DNA of 64,000 nt from Rufibacter latericius (GCF_003721515.1 NZ_RJJD01000002.1:124001-188000), one strand, 5' to 3'; positions 17,355-26,709 are shown, counted from the first letter of the stretch. Notes: a model not told the origin generated them from the sequence alone. A program made the numbers and translations.

Positions 17355-18590
17355 ATGGATCTTTTAGAAAACACAAAGGAAGGTTTCCGCTCTATCAAGG
17401 GCAATTTGCTCCGTACGGTGCTCACGGCCCTTATCATCTCCATCGGGATTATGTCTTTGGTAGGTATTCTAACGGCAATTGAGGGCATCAAGTATTCCGT
17501 TTCCAGCACATTTTCTTCGTTAGGGGCTAATTCCTTTGACATTGAGAAGAAATGGGAGGGCGGCGGCATGCAGGGTGGTCGGCAAAACAAGGTGTACCCC
17601 AACATCACAGAGTTCCAGGCCCGCCAGTACAAAGAGCTTATGGCCGACAAAGCCCGGGTGAGTTTGTCTACCTGGGTCAGCGGAAACGTTTCTGTGAAAG
17701 CAGGCAGTATCAAGACCAACCCCAACATGGGTTTGATTGGCGGCGATGAGAATTACCTGGTGAACGAGAACTATGACCTGGAACTTGGCCGTCCTTTCTC
17801 CAACCTGGAGATTGAAAGTGGGGCACCGGTGGCTATCATTGGCGATGAAGTGGCTGAAAAGCTTTTCCCGAAACAAAGCCCCGAAGGCAAAAGCATGATC
17901 CTGATGGGCCGCAGGTTCAAAGTCATAGGGAAGATCAAAAGTACGGGCGGTGGTTTAGGCGGAGGCGGAAGTAACCGCCGCATCATCATCCCGCTGGAAA
18001 CAGCCACCCAAATTCCTACGCCAAATCCTTTGACCTTTGAGATTAAGTCCGCCATCCTGAATGAGTCCAGCCTGGCCTTTGCCATGGAGGAGGCAACCGG
18101 CATTATGCGTAAAGTGCGGCAAGACCAGTTAGGACAGGAAGATTCCTTTAAGATTACCCGCAGCGATTCAGTGGAACAAGAGTTAAACAACATCACCGGT
18201 TACCTTAAAACGGGTGGTTTTCTGGTAGGCTTTATCACCCTACTGGGCGCCTCCATCGGGTTGATGAACATCATGATGGTAAGCGTAACCGAACGTACCC
18301 GGGAGATAGGGATCAGAAAGGCCTTGGGGGCCACCATCAAGCAGATCAGGTTGCAGTTCCTGATTGAGGCTATTGTGATTTGCGTTCTGGGTGGAATAGT
18401 GGGTATTTTATTGGGTATCTTGATGGGCAACGGCATTGCCATGCTCATCGGGAAAGGGGAGTTCTTTGTTCCTTGGCTATGGATGATCGTGGGTATGCTC
18501 ATCTGTATAACCGTAGGGCTGGTTTCGGGCTACTATCCCGCCTACAAAGCCTCTAAACTTGATCCCATTGAGTCACTCCGCTATGAATAG
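17355..18590 (+). CDS. ABC transporter permease, MacB/FtsX type
   Basis: Inner-membrane permease with the MacB topology: an N-terminal helix (residues 20-45, [20 protein letters not shown]), a periplasmic MacB_PCD domain (about 50-280) and three C-terminal helices in the FtsX domain (from [20 protein letters not shown]). The motif [19 protein letters not shown] and the end [21 protein letters not shown] are typical. No ATPase gene is adjacent, so its partner is encoded elsewhere. The substrate is unknown; antimicrobial or lipoprotein export are family roles. Start ATG 17355. Confidence 0.92.
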   Translation: MDLLENTKEGFRSIKGNLLRTVLTALIISIGIMSLVGILTAIEGIKYSVSSTFSSLGANSFDIEKKWEGGGMQGGRQNKVYPNITEFQARQYKELMADKARVSLSTWVSGNVSVKAGSIKTNPNMGLIGGDENYLVNENYDLELGRPFSNLEIESGAPVAIIGDEVAEKLFPKQSPEGKSMILMGRRFKVIGKIKSTGGGLGGGGSNRRIIIPLETATQIPTPNPLTFEIKSAILNESSLAFAMEEATGIMRKVRQDQLGQEDSFKITRSDSVEQELNNITGYLKTGGFLVGFITLLGASIGLMNIMMVSVTERTREIGIRKALGATIKQIRLQFLIEAIVICVLGGIVGILLGILMGNGIAMLIGKGEFFVPWLWMIVGMLICITVGLVSGYYPAYKASKLDPIESLRYE

Positions 18591-18630
18591 GAGACCCATT
18601 CCAGTTCCTATTTTATTCTTTTAACCTTCG

Positions 18631-18680
18631 GCAATGTTTTCTTAGGTCTTTCATGGGCCAAAGAAAACATTGCTTTTTTA
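18631..18680 (+). terminator. terminator of the MacB-type permease gene
   Basis: Arms GCAATGTTTTCTT (18631-18643) and AAGAAAACATTGC (18661-18673) are perfect over 13 bp with a 17-nt loop and are followed by TTTTTTA. Confidence 0.85.
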
Positions 18681-18701
18681 CGAATTACCTACAGAACCAG
18701 C

Positions 18702-20027
18702 ATGACCCTGTTCAACAAGAAACTCTTCACTGGGGCTCTTTTTTCTAAAAGTTCTTTTCCGCTGGATTTTCTCCTGAACCTGAAGTACCTATTCCGTTGG
18801 TTAGGATTGGCTTTTCTGGTGGGCCTAATGGCAGGCAGCGCCTCGGCTTTGTTTCTCACGTGGTTGGATAAAGCCACCCTGTACCGCGAAACCCATCCCT
18901 GGATCATTGCATTTTTACCCTTAGGAGGTTTCCTGATTGGGTGGGCTTATCACCAATGGGGCAGAGAAGCCGAAGGAGGCAATAACCTGTTGTTGCAAAG
19001 CATTCAAATGCCTTCTTGTAAAAGAATTCCTTTGGTGATGGCACCCCTGGTACTTGGGGCCACCTTAATTACCCATTTGGTAGGAGGCTCGGCCGGACGC
19101 GAAGGAACCGCGGTACAAATGAGCGGGGCCCTCGCCGATCAATTACCGCCTTTCTTCAAATTACGACCCCGTGACCGGAAGATCATTCTGATCTGCGGGG
19201 TAAGTGCGGGATTCGCCTCGGTCTTCGGGACGCCCTTGGCCGGAGCGGTATTTGCCTTGGAGGTATTCCTGCTGGGGCACATGCGCTACAATGCCTTAAT
19301 TCCTTCTTTTCTTGCGGCTTTGATAGCGCATACTGTGACTACCGCCTGGGGCGTGGGTCATACTTTGTATCCGGTGGTAGAGGTGCCATCGCTATCGGTT
19401 TGGACTATGGGGGCCACCTTGTTGGCTGGTATTTGTTTCGGGATGGCTGCCCGGCTGTTTTCCTGGGCTTCCCATTGGATTGGTAACACCTTCAAAAAGA
19501 GCATTGGGTACGCCCCTTTGCGGCCATTGGTGGGCGGAGCAGTCTTGGCTATGATCATCTGGGGATTGGGAACCACCAAGTACATCGGGTTGGGCATTCC
19601 TACCATTGTGGCCTCTTTTTCTGAGCAATTGCCGTCCTATGACTTTTTACTTAAACTCGCTTTAACTGTTCTTACCTTGGGCTGTGGGTTCAAAGGGGGA
19701 GAGGTGACACCCTTGTTTTTCATAGGTGCTACTTTGGGAAATGCGCTGTTCCCCTGGCTTCCGTTGCCGCTAGAACTATTGGCTGCCATGGGTTTTGTGG
19801 CCGTTTTTGCGGCTGCCGCCAATACTCCATTGGCCTGCACGCTCATGGGCATGGAATTGTTTGGCACTGGCTGCGGCATTTACGTGGGGCTGGCGTGTGT
19901 AGTGGCGTACTTGTTTTCAGGGCACACAGGCATTTATGGAGCCCAGGTGGTGGAGAGCAGCAAGCACCCGCTTTATGCACGCGAGACGGGTTCTAGGCTT
20001 TCAGGGATCAGACGTAGGGTTTTTTGA
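18702..20027 (+). CDS. ClC-family chloride channel/antiporter
   Basis: Integral membrane protein of the ClC superfamily with about ten hydrophobic segments in 441 residues. The anion-selectivity motif is GREGT (residues 132-136); the gating Glu134 is conserved, while the usual Pro of GREGP is Thr. A second conserved motif is GVSAGFASVFGTPLAGAVFA, and the C-terminal filter region is KGGEVTPLFFIGATLGN. No CBS domains. It stands alone between two terminators. Chloride or fluoride transport cannot be told apart from this alone. Start ATG 18702. Confidence 0.9.
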   Translation: MTLFNKKLFTGALFSKSSFPLDFLLNLKYLFRWLGLAFLVGLMAGSASALFLTWLDKATLYRETHPWIIAFLPLGGFLIGWAYHQWGREAEGGNNLLLQSIQMPSCKRIPLVMAPLVLGATLITHLVGGSAGREGTAVQMSGALADQLPPFFKLRPRDRKIILICGVSAGFASVFGTPLAGAVFALEVFLLGHMRYNALIPSFLAALIAHTVTTAWGVGHTLYPVVEVPSLSVWTMGATLLAGICFGMAARLFSWASHWIGNTFKKSIGYAPLRPLVGGAVLAMIIWGLGTTKYIGLGIPTIVASFSEQLPSYDFLLKLALTVLTLGCGFKGGEVTPLFFIGATLGNALFPWLPLPLELLAAMGFVAVFAAAANTPLACTLMGMELFGTGCGIYVGLACVVAYLFSGHTGIYGAQVVESSKHPLYARETGSRLSGIRRRVF

Positions 20028-20053
20028 GGTGTTTTTCTAAAAAGGCCACAAAA

Positions 20054-20077
20054 AAAGCCTGACGTAAGTCAGGCTTT
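20054..20077. terminator. bidirectional terminator between the ClC and OmpH genes
   Basis: Arms AAAGCCTGAC and GTCAGGCTTT with a GTAA tetraloop between two converging genes, with A-rich and T-rich flanks. Confidence 0.85.
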
Positions 20078-20097
20078 CAAATTATCTCAAAAAGAAA

Positions 20098-20745
20098 TTA
20101 CTTCTTAGCAGCGGGTTTGTTTGCTTTGTATTCCTCGTTCAAGCCTTTTACGGCATCTTCGGTGATGTCCAGGGTAGCGTCTCCGTACAGGATGGCGCTG
20201 TTACCGCGGGTGTAGGTCAGGACCATTTTATAGCCTTTCTCCTTGCTTACTTTCTTGAGATGGGCCTCTACTCTTTCGTAGATCTTTTTCATCTCATCGT
20301 TCTCGTCTTTGGCTAACTGCTGACCAGAGCTCTGTTGCTGGGCGGCTAGTTGCTGCTCTTTCTGGGCCAGGCGTTGTTCCGTGGCGGCTCGTTGCTCCTG
20401 GGTCATGCCCGCACCGGCTTGTCTGTATTGCTCCACTTCTCTCTGGAAACCGGTGGCTTTGGTACGCAGGTCCGTCTCCATTCTTTTTCCTTTGGCTTCC
20501 AGACGGGCTTTTACGTCTTTGAAGTACTGGTAGCGGCTCAAAAGCGAATCAGAGTTCACGAAAACAATCTCGGGTACTTCAGGAGCAGCCTCGGTGGTTT
20601 CTTCATCAGCGGCGGCGGTACTTTCAGGGGCGGTAGTGGCCTCGGTTTTAGTGGCCGTGGTAGGAGTGGTTGCCTTATCTTTATTGCAGGCGGCAAAGGA
20701 AGCTGATAACACAGCCAATAAGAGAAGCTTTTTAGATACGCTCAC
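20098..20745 (-). CDS. OmpH/Skp-family lipoprotein
   Basis: A periplasmic Skp-like protein with a lipoprotein signal (MSVSKKLLLLAVLSASFAAC, Cys 20). An Ala/Thr/Glu-rich linker (residues 24-56) leads to the OmpH domain: IVFVNSDSLLSRYQYFKD, a long Gln/Glu coiled coil (about 85-155) and the end MVLTYTRGNSAILYGDATLD. OmpH members chaperone outer-membrane proteins; in Bacteroidota such lipid-anchored forms are common. GTG 20745 is preferred to TTG 20751 because it lies nearer the basic n-region. 215 residues. Confidence 0.9.
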   Translation of the reverse strand: MSVSKKLLLLAVLSASFAACNKDKATTPTTATKTEATTAPESTAAADEETTEAAPEVPEIVFVNSDSLLSRYQYFKDVKARLEAKGKRMETDLRTKATGFQREVEQYRQAGAGMTQEQRAATEQRLAQKEQQLAAQQQSSGQQLAKDENDEMKKIYERVEAHLKKVSKEKGYKMVLTYTRGNSAILYGDATLDITEDAVKGLNEEYKANKPAAKK

Positions 20746-20770
20746 AGTCAATTATTAAGGTTTTAAAATA

Positions 20771-20810
20771 TGATCAGGAGCCACGAAGATCTTTTCGTGG
20801 CTCCTGATCA
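20771..20810. terminator. 17-bp perfect palindrome after the TonB-receptor gene
   Basis: Arms TGATCAGGAGCCACGAA (20771-20787) and its exact complement (20794-20810) around GATCTT. It lies 60 bp beyond the receptor stop and just before the OmpH start. The T-tract on the minus strand is weak, so it may act as a terminator or as an mRNA-end stabiliser. Confidence 0.6.
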
Positions 20811-20871
20811 GGGATTAGGGACCCAATTTAAGAAAATTATCGTAAGCCCGGGAATGTAGGGGACAAGAAGA

Positions 20872-23313
20872 TTAATTTCCGCTGGCCCGGTTCACCTCAT
20901 CTAAACTGCCGTTACGACGCTTCATCTCAAATTTTTCGCCTTTGTTGAAGCGGTAGCGCAGGTTCAGGCGTACGCTTTGTCCGTGGTGGTACATGTCAAT
21001 CATGTTGGAGCTTCCATTCACGGTTGAGGTGCCTTTCATTACCTGGGTCCTGAAAATATCGGTCAAAGCCAGGTTCACTTCCAGTTGTTCTTTCAGGAAG
21101 GAGCGTTTCACCGCCACATCTACCCAGCCGGCTGGTTTGGTGGTGTACACGTTGAAGACTCCTTTGCCACGGTAGCTTCCGTTTACCTCCAGTTTGAAGT
21201 TTCTGGGCAGTAAGATGTTGTTGCTGATCTGGGCCATCAACATGGTTTGCGCGTTCCGTAGGGTTTTACCATCCACAAGGGTGTTGTATATCTGGTGAGC
21301 TACCGTGAAGTTGTTGTTCATGTTCCATTTAGAGGAGACCGTCACAGGAGCAACCAAGGTGGCGTTTACCGTTTCACTTTCAACGTTGCTCTGCTGGAAA
21401 ATCATTTTGTTTTCCTCTGGATAGAAAGTAGGAACCTCAGAGATATCGTCTTTGGTATGGGCGTAGCCGATGATCAGGTTGTAGTTCTTTCTAAAGGTCT
21501 GGGTCACCTGGAAAGAGTTGGTGTACTCAGGTCTTAGGTAAGGATTCCCCTCGGCGTAGGTGTTCGCGTCAATGTAGAACCGGAAAGGGTTCAGGTTGCT
21601 GTAGCGCGGACGGAAGATTCTGCGGCTGTAGTTGTAGCCAATGGTGTAGTTGTCTGAGACCTTCTGCTGCACAAACACGCTGGGGAACCAATCAAGGTAG
21701 GAGCGGGGAGTCACGCGCTGGTTCGGGATGGAATTCCCTTTAGAATCTGTGTATTCTGCCCGAAGCCCTGCTTGTAAGGTGAATCTTGAATTCAAAGTGG
21801 CGTTGAAGTTGGTGTACCCGGCATAGATGTTCTCGTCGTAGATGAAGTGATCTCCGGGGCGATTGGCATCAGGAACGCGCTGGGAACCTTCTTTAGCGAA
21901 GAAGTCAATCTGGTTGTCAGACTCCACGTAACTTACTTTTGCCCCAAGTTCCAGTTTGCCTTTGATGCTGGGGAAAGAACGGGCGTAATCTGCCTTGGCT
22001 GAGTAGATCTGGTAAGAAGTTGGGTTCACCGTTTCAAAAAAGTCTGTTTCAGTGTTGGGCTTATAGTCAAAGGTTCTGTTGTTGAGGTAGTCACTAGGGC
22101 TGGTGTCTGAGATGCGCGCCACGTCAATATCTCCCGAAAGGGTGGTGCCCAGGGTATCTAATTTTCCGGTGTAGTGCGCATTGAAAGAGATGCTGTTGAA
22201 CCTACCTCTGTTGTGGGTGGTAGTTTGGTTGAAGATGGCACCTTCTTCTTTGGGGTCTACAATGGTTGAGTTGGTGTTCACACCGGCGTTGGTGCGGGAG
22301 TGCGCAAGGTTGACGCTGGCGCCCAGGCTATGGTTTTTGTTTAGATCATAGTCGGTGCCAAAACGGGCCGATGGGGCAAAGGTGGTGCCTTCCTCTTTCC
22401 CGGAGGAAGTCAGGTAAGAGTTTTCGCCCTCCTGGTTGTAGATCCGGTTCATGGTGAACGTTCTTTTCTTTGGGCGCTGGGCCACATCTACGGTAGCGAA
22501 GGAGCTCCATTTACCTTGTTTCAGGTTGAGGTTCAGTCCGCCGTTCGCGCCGCTTTTGGTGTTGTTCTGGTAACCGCCGTATACGCTGCCGTTCAGGCCG
22601 GTCATGGTGTTTTTCTTCAGGTTGATGTTGATGATGCCCGCGGTACCTTCGGCATCAAACTTAGAAGACGGATTGGCGATGATCTCCAGGTTTTTAAGGT
22701 TATCGGCGGGCATGCCTTGCAGCATGGTTTGCAGTTGTTTTCCGTTCAGGTAGGTCAGCTTTCCGTCTATCATCAATTTCACCCCTTGCTTTCCGTTCAG
22801 TTGGATATTCCCGTCCTGGTCTACCCATACCCCCGGCGATTTGGTCAGCACATCATAGGCGGTGTTTCCGGCAGCCATAGCGGTTCCTTCCACACTCACC
22901 ACCATTTTATCGGCTTGCACGTCTACCGCCGGACGCAGGTTGTTTATGGTCACTTCCTTTAAAACCTTGGAATCCTGCTTTAAGGCCGTTTTCCCGAAAT
23001 CCTTGCTAAAGCCTGCACCGGTTACTTCAAAAGGTGCCAGGTCTTGGTTGGCAAAACCCATGGCACTGATGCGCAGAAGGTATTTACCGGGGGCGGGGGC
23101 TTTAAGGGTAAATTTTCCTTCCAGGTCAATGGCGGTGCCGGTGAGAAGAGAGGCATCTGAGGCCTTAAGCAAAGCCACGGTGCCGTAGCTGAGGGGAGCG
23201 CCTTTGTCATCTACCACCAGGCCGGTCAATGCGCCGGAAGTTTGGGCCAGGGCGGCCTGAGTCAGGAAAGCCAGAGCGGCTAATAAGAGCAGGAAATGAT
23301 AAAACTTTTTCAT
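20872..23313 (-). CDS. TonB-dependent receptor-like outer-membrane beta-barrel protein
   Basis: An 813-residue outer-membrane protein with a signal peptide (MKKFYHFLLLLAALAFLTQA), a carboxypeptidase-regulatory-like domain (about 28-112, GALTGLVVDDKGAPLSYGTV), a plug domain (about 115-235, TAYDVLTKSPGVWVDQDG and NPSSKFDAEGTAGIINI) and a beta-barrel of the OMP_b-brl_3 type to the C-terminus. No SusD partner is adjacent, so glycan uptake is not implied. A GTAC-type operator lies 37-57 bp upstream. The C-terminus continues past the barrel (GEKFEMKRRNGSLDEVNRAS). The ligand is unknown. Confidence 0.92.
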   Translation of the reverse strand: MKKFYHFLLLLAALAFLTQAALAQTSGALTGLVVDDKGAPLSYGTVALLKASDASLLTGTAIDLEGKFTLKAPAPGKYLLRISAMGFANQDLAPFEVTGAGFSKDFGKTALKQDSKVLKEVTINNLRPAVDVQADKMVVSVEGTAMAAGNTAYDVLTKSPGVWVDQDGNIQLNGKQGVKLMIDGKLTYLNGKQLQTMLQGMPADNLKNLEIIANPSSKFDAEGTAGIININLKKNTMTGLNGSVYGGYQNNTKSGANGGLNLNLKQGKWSSFATVDVAQRPKKRTFTMNRIYNQEGENSYLTSSGKEEGTTFAPSARFGTDYDLNKNHSLGASVNLAHSRTNAGVNTNSTIVDPKEEGAIFNQTTTHNRGRFNSISFNAHYTGKLDTLGTTLSGDIDVARISDTSPSDYLNNRTFDYKPNTETDFFETVNPTSYQIYSAKADYARSFPSIKGKLELGAKVSYVESDNQIDFFAKEGSQRVPDANRPGDHFIYDENIYAGYTNFNATLNSRFTLQAGLRAEYTDSKGNSIPNQRVTPRSYLDWFPSVFVQQKVSDNYTIGYNYSRRIFRPRYSNLNPFRFYIDANTYAEGNPYLRPEYTNSFQVTQTFRKNYNLIIGYAHTKDDISEVPTFYPEENKMIFQQSNVESETVNATLVAPVTVSSKWNMNNNFTVAHQIYNTLVDGKTLRNAQTMLMAQISNNILLPRNFKLEVNGSYRGKGVFNVYTTKPAGWVDVAVKRSFLKEQLEVNLALTDIFRTQVMKGTSTVNGSSNMIDMYHHGQSVRLNLRYRFNKGEKFEMKRRNGSLDEVNRASGN

Positions 23314-23349
23314 AACGGTATGGATTTTATGGGGTGGTGGTTATATACA

Positions 23350-23370
23350 GTACTAGGTTATGCAAGGTAC
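23350..23370 (-). promoter_or_regulatory. GTAC-type operator upstream of the TonB-receptor gene
   Basis: A 21-bp site reading GTACTAGGTTATG then CAAGGTAC on the plus strand, with GTAC at both ends. It is identical at 18 of 21 positions to the site at 23608-23628. It lies 37 bp upstream of the receptor ATG and carries the minus-strand TTG that would act as the -33 element. Confidence 0.55.
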
Positions 23371-23394
23371 ATGGGTAAAAAAAAAGCCAAAAGG

Positions 23395-23550
23395 CTACAG
23401 CAGAAGATGGTCTTGGCTGGTGAACAGCTTTTTAGAGTTCCCCGCACCATGGCCCGAGGTCAGGAACACATACCCGAAAACAACCGCTGTAAAGGAGCAC
23501 AGGAATAATAATACCTGAAATAAGAGCTGGAGAAGGGTTAGGTTTTCCAT
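23395..23550 (-). CDS. small single-helix membrane protein, 51 residues
   Basis: An open frame from ATG 23550 to TAG 23395 encodes MENLTLLQLLFQVLLFLCSF followed by TAVVFGYVFLTSGHGAG and a short polar tail. One strongly hydrophobic helix covers residues 4-30. A good promoter (TTG, 20 bp, TATCTTTG) lies 43 bp upstream, overlapped by the same operator that precedes the TonB-receptor gene. These two points make it more than a chance frame, but no homologue is recalled. It reads in the same direction as the receptor gene. Confidence 0.45.
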   Translation of the reverse strand: MENLTLLQLLFQVLLFLCSFTAVVFGYVFLTSGHGAGNSKKLFTSQDHLLL

Positions 23551-23592
23551 GGTTATAGATTGATTTAGTTGCATTTATTTCTAAGAATGAAA

Positions 23593-23628
23593 CAAAGATA
23601 TCAGAAGGTACTATGTAAAGCAAGGTAC
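23593..23628 (-). promoter_or_regulatory. promoter and operator of the 51-residue membrane protein
   Basis: On the minus strand TTG, 20 bp, TATCTTTG (-7 box at 23600-23593). The -33 TTG lies within the 21-bp operator 23608-23628 (GTACTATGTAAAG then CAAGGTAC on the plus strand). A factor bound there would compete with RNA polymerase. Confidence 0.55.
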
Positions 23629-24055
23629 TAGTGGAAATATTTTGAAAATATTTTGTTCCACTATATAAAAGCTGCCCTAAACCTGAATTAGGGGCCTTTT
23701 TTCCAAAATGGCCTTAAAAGAACAAGGCAAAAATTACTGTTGACTCCTTTTTCTTCCAGAATAGGACAGCTGATTAAACCTTAAAAGGCAAGAAGCCTAG
23801 AGCAGGGTACTTGTTCATTCTCTGAATTAAGTGGTGGCTTTGCCAACTAATATGACTGAAAGAAGGAACAGTTGGGCGCGGTGCTGCTTCAGAGAAATGA
23901 AGGAAAGACAAAAGGTAGAAACCCAAAAGAAAAGAGGCGGCTTGGTTCTAAAACTTTACTTAAAGAATACGTACTCCTATTTATAGGTCGATTTTACAAA
24001 AACGCGGCGAAAACGGAAGGGAGGATTCTTTCCCGTTGAAGCCTTACTTTATATT
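23629..24055. other. 427-bp gene-free interval with one dispersed palindrome
   Basis: Between the operator and the SBF-like transporter gene. It contains a short hairpin CCCTAA/TTAGGG (23675-23693) followed by a T6 run, and a copy of the dispersed palindrome at 23688-23720 (TTAGGGGCC ... GGCCTTAAAAG). Nothing else could be supported; the last 60 bp hold the transporter promoter. Confidence 0.4.
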
Positions 24056-25105
24056 TTGGAGACAGAAAGAAAAGGAGTGGCCCTGATTCCCGTGCACGAG
24101 CGGGTGCTTACCTTCACCAAACGGTTCGGATTAGACGGTTTCCTGTTGGCCTTGCTGACCATGATTCTGTTGGCCTATGCCTGGCCAGCAATAGGTGCCG
24201 AAGACGGTCCGCTGCCCCTTGAGGAAATTACTACCTGGGGCGTGTCTCTCATCTTCTTTTTTTATGGACTTCGGTTAAGCCCCACAAAGCTGAAGGCCGG
24301 TCTCAGCGATTGGCGCCTGCACCTGGTAGTACAGTTGAGTACGTTCCTGCTTTTTCCGTTGCTGGTGTACGTGGCTCACCTTCTTTGGCCTGGTAGTGAA
24401 CACCAACTTTTGTGGCTGGGCGTTTTCTATGTGGCGGCGCTTCCCTCCACGGTATCCTCTTCAGTGGTGATGGTATCCATTGCCGGGGGCAATATTCCGT
24501 CTGCTATCTTCAATGCCAGTATCTCCAGCCTCATCGGGGTTTTCATGACGCCCCTCTGGATGGGCTTATATATGAGCACCAGCTCTACCGCCGAGATGAA
24601 TCTGGGAAGCATCATTCTCAAGCTGATGGTGCAGGTACTTTTGCCGGTGACTTTGGGGGTTTTGCTGCACAAGCGCTTCGGGGCATTTGCCGAGAAACAG
24701 AAAAGCAGGCTTCGGTTGTTTGACCAAACCATCATCCTGCTCATTGTCTATTCCTCGTTCTGTGAGTCTTTTGCCCGCCAGATGTTCCAGGGTTTTAGTG
24801 CCGGACAACTTTTGCTGCTAGGGTTGGCCATGGTGGTTTTGTTTTTCCTTGTGTTCGGGCTCATCCACGTTTTAAGCTCCTTTTTAGGATTCAGCCGCGA
24901 AAACCGGATCACTGCCATCTTCTGCGGATCAAAAAAATCGTTGGTGCACGGAACGGTTATGTCTAAAGTAATCTTCCCCGATGTAAACATTGTGGGGATC
25001 GTTCTCCTGCCGCTCATGCTGTACCATGCCCTACAGTTGATTGCCGCCAGCGTTCTCGCCCAGCAGATGGCGCAAAAGGAAAATTCAGAAAGGAACGACG
25101 AGTAA
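24056..25105 (+). CDS. SBF-like (bile acid:sodium symporter family) transporter
   Basis: A 349-residue integral membrane protein with about ten helices, of the SBF_like/YfeH type. Typical segments are YGLRLSPTKLKAGLSDWRLH, VAALPSTVSSSVVMVSIAGG and the C-terminal GSKKSLVHGTVMSKVIFP. The family moves organic anions with sodium; the substrate is unknown. Both proposed starts are non-ATG: TTG 24056 or GTG 24077. The TTG overlaps a possible -7 box, which would favour GTG 24077 if that promoter is real. The gene stands alone and shares a bidirectional terminator with mtaB. Confidence 0.88.
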   Translation: METERKGVALIPVHERVLTFTKRFGLDGFLLALLTMILLAYAWPAIGAEDGPLPLEEITTWGVSLIFFFYGLRLSPTKLKAGLSDWRLHLVVQLSTFLLFPLLVYVAHLLWPGSEHQLLWLGVFYVAALPSTVSSSVVMVSIAGGNIPSAIFNASISSLIGVFMTPLWMGLYMSTSSTAEMNLGSIILKLMVQVLLPVTLGVLLHKRFGAFAEKQKSRLRLFDQTIILLIVYSSFCESFARQMFQGFSAGQLLLLGLAMVVLFFLVFGLIHVLSSFLGFSRENRITAIFCGSKKSLVHGTVMSKVIFPDVNIVGIVLLPLMLYHALQLIAASVLAQQMAQKENSERNDE

Positions 25106-25109
25106 AAAG

Positions 25110-25142
25110 AAGGCCCGGCAATAAGTACATTGCCGGGCTTTC
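25110..25142. terminator. bidirectional terminator between the SBF-like gene and mtaB
   Basis: Arms GCCCGGCAAT and ATTGCCGGGC with loop AAGTAC, flanked by AAAAAGAA and TTTCTTATTTCTTTT. It serves two converging genes. Confidence 0.9.
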
Positions 25143-25157
25143 TTATTTCTTTTGGGC

Positions 25158-26477
25158 TTAGTGAGCCAACAGTTCATGGTAGGTTTCCTCGGCTTCCATT
25201 AAACCAGCCGGGGTGATGTTGGTCAGGCGAACGTGTTTCTGCTCGTTCACCAGCACCGGATCATATTTAGCCACCACGCGCACGTAATTTTCGGTGAAAC
25301 CTTCCATAAAGCCATCGGTGATGTCGGCTTCAAACAGAACTTTCCCTTCGTACCCAATCTGGCTTTCGTAGAAAGCGCGTTTCTTCTTCTCGGATAAAAT
25401 ACGCAGCATGTCGGCGCGGCGGTTCCGTTCTTTCTGCGGCACCACGCCCGGCAACTCGATGGCCATGGTGTTGGCGCGCTCTGAGTAGGGGAACACGTGC
25501 AGGTAGCTGATGTCTAATCCGTTCAGGAAGTTGTAGGTCTCCAGGAAATCCTCCTCCGTTTCGCCCGGAAAACCCACGATCACATCAACCCCAATGCAGG
25601 CGTGCGGCATAGCGGCTTTGATCCATTCTACCCGTTGGGCATACAGTTCACGAAGGTAACGGCGACGCATCAGCTTCAGAATCTTGTTGCTGCCTGATTG
25701 CAGCGGAACGTGGAAGTGCGGCATAAAGCGCTGAGAACTTGCTACAAATCGGATGATCTCTTCACTTAAAAGATTAGGTTCAATGGACGAAATCCGGAAG
25801 CGGTTTACGTTCTGCACCTGGTCCAAAGCCTGCACCAACTGGAAGAAGTTTTCCTTGCGCACACCCTCCTGCAACCCGAAATCACCGGTATTAACGCCGG
25901 TAAGCACAATCTCCTTCACCCCGGATTCCCCGATTCTGCAGGCTTCGGCGACCACTTTCTCAATGGTGTTGCTGCGGCTCTTGCCGCGAGCCTGCGGAAT
26001 GGTGCAGAAGGTGCATGAATAGTCACAGCCATCCTGAACTTTCAGGAAAGTGCGGGTACGGTCCCCGAAGGAGTAGGCGTTCACGAAAGTATTGGCCTCT
26101 GAAACGGCGCTGGCATGAACCTGCGGTGCGTCTTTCTTCTCAAAACCGTCCAGAATGTCTACCAACTGAAATTTCTCGGCGGCGCCCAAAACAGCATCCA
26201 CACCTGGGATCTCGGAAATCTCCTTCGGTTTTAATTGAGCGTAGCAGCCCACAATGGTCACGAACGCGTTAGGCGAATGCTTGAGCGCTTCTTTCACCAC
26301 TTTGCGGCACTTCTTATCGGCGTTGTCGGTGACAGAGCACGTGTTGATGACGTAGATATCTGGGGTATCGGTAAACTCCACCTTCTCGTACCCACGTTCC
26401 TGGAAAATCCGGGAGAGGGTAGACGTCTCAGAGAAGTTGAGCTTACAGCCTAATGTATAAAATGCTACCTTTTTCAT
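25158..26477 (-). CDS. mtaB: tRNA (N6-L-threonylcarbamoyladenosine37-C2)-methylthiotransferase MtaB
   Basis: Radical-SAM methylthiotransferase that makes ms2t6A37 in tRNAs reading ANN codons. It has the MTTase N-terminal cysteines (FYTLGCKLNFSETS, VINTCSVTDNADKKC, IVGCYAQLKP), the radical-SAM motif QDGCDYSCTFCTIPQARGKSR and a C-terminal TRAM-like region. The motif CSVTDNADKKCR is typical of MtaB rather than MiaB. ATG 26477 is chosen over TTG 26483. An exact -7 box lies 11-18 bp upstream, so the mRNA is nearly leaderless. Confidence 0.95.
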   Translation of the reverse strand: MKKVAFYTLGCKLNFSETSTLSRIFQERGYEKVEFTDTPDIYVINTCSVTDNADKKCRKVVKEALKHSPNAFVTIVGCYAQLKPKEISEIPGVDAVLGAAEKFQLVDILDGFEKKDAPQVHASAVSEANTFVNAYSFGDRTRTFLKVQDGCDYSCTFCTIPQARGKSRSNTIEKVVAEACRIGESGVKEIVLTGVNTGDFGLQEGVRKENFFQLVQALDQVQNVNRFRISSIEPNLLSEEIIRFVASSQRFMPHFHVPLQSGSNKILKLMRRRYLRELYAQRVEWIKAAMPHACIGVDVIVGFPGETEEDFLETYNFLNGLDISYLHVFPYSERANTMAIELPGVVPQKERNRRADMLRILSEKKKRAFYESQIGYEGKVLFEADITDGFMEGFTENYVRVVAKYDPVLVNEQKHVRLTNITPAGLMEAEETYHELLAH

Positions 26478-26487
26478 AATCAAGCCA

Positions 26488-26495
26488 CAAAGGTA
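26488..26495 (-). promoter_or_regulatory. -7 box TACCTTTG of mtaB
   Basis: Exact TAnnTTTG on the minus strand, 10 bp before the mtaB ATG. No clear -33 element. Confidence 0.45.
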
Positions 26496-26650
26496 CGGAG
26501 AATAGGGAAATAGTTGATAGTGTTTGGTTCTTAGTGTTTCGTTGTGGCCTGTTCTGGGGAAATTTTAGGAAAATCGGGTTTAAAACAAATCAATTAATTG
26601 GTAAGAAGTTGGTGTTGTAGTCAGTTAAACTTTGATTTTAATTGCCAAAG

Positions 26651-26675
26651 AAAAAGGCACCCACAAGTGGTGCCC
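26651..26675 (-). terminator. terminator of the LtaS-family gene
   Basis: Stem GGCACC / GGTGCC followed on the minus strand by TTTTTCTTT. It lies 100 bp beyond the stop of the sulfatase gene. Confidence 0.65.
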
Positions 26676-26709
26676 CTACCATTATATCATCCCCTGTAAA
26701 GTTACGCTG

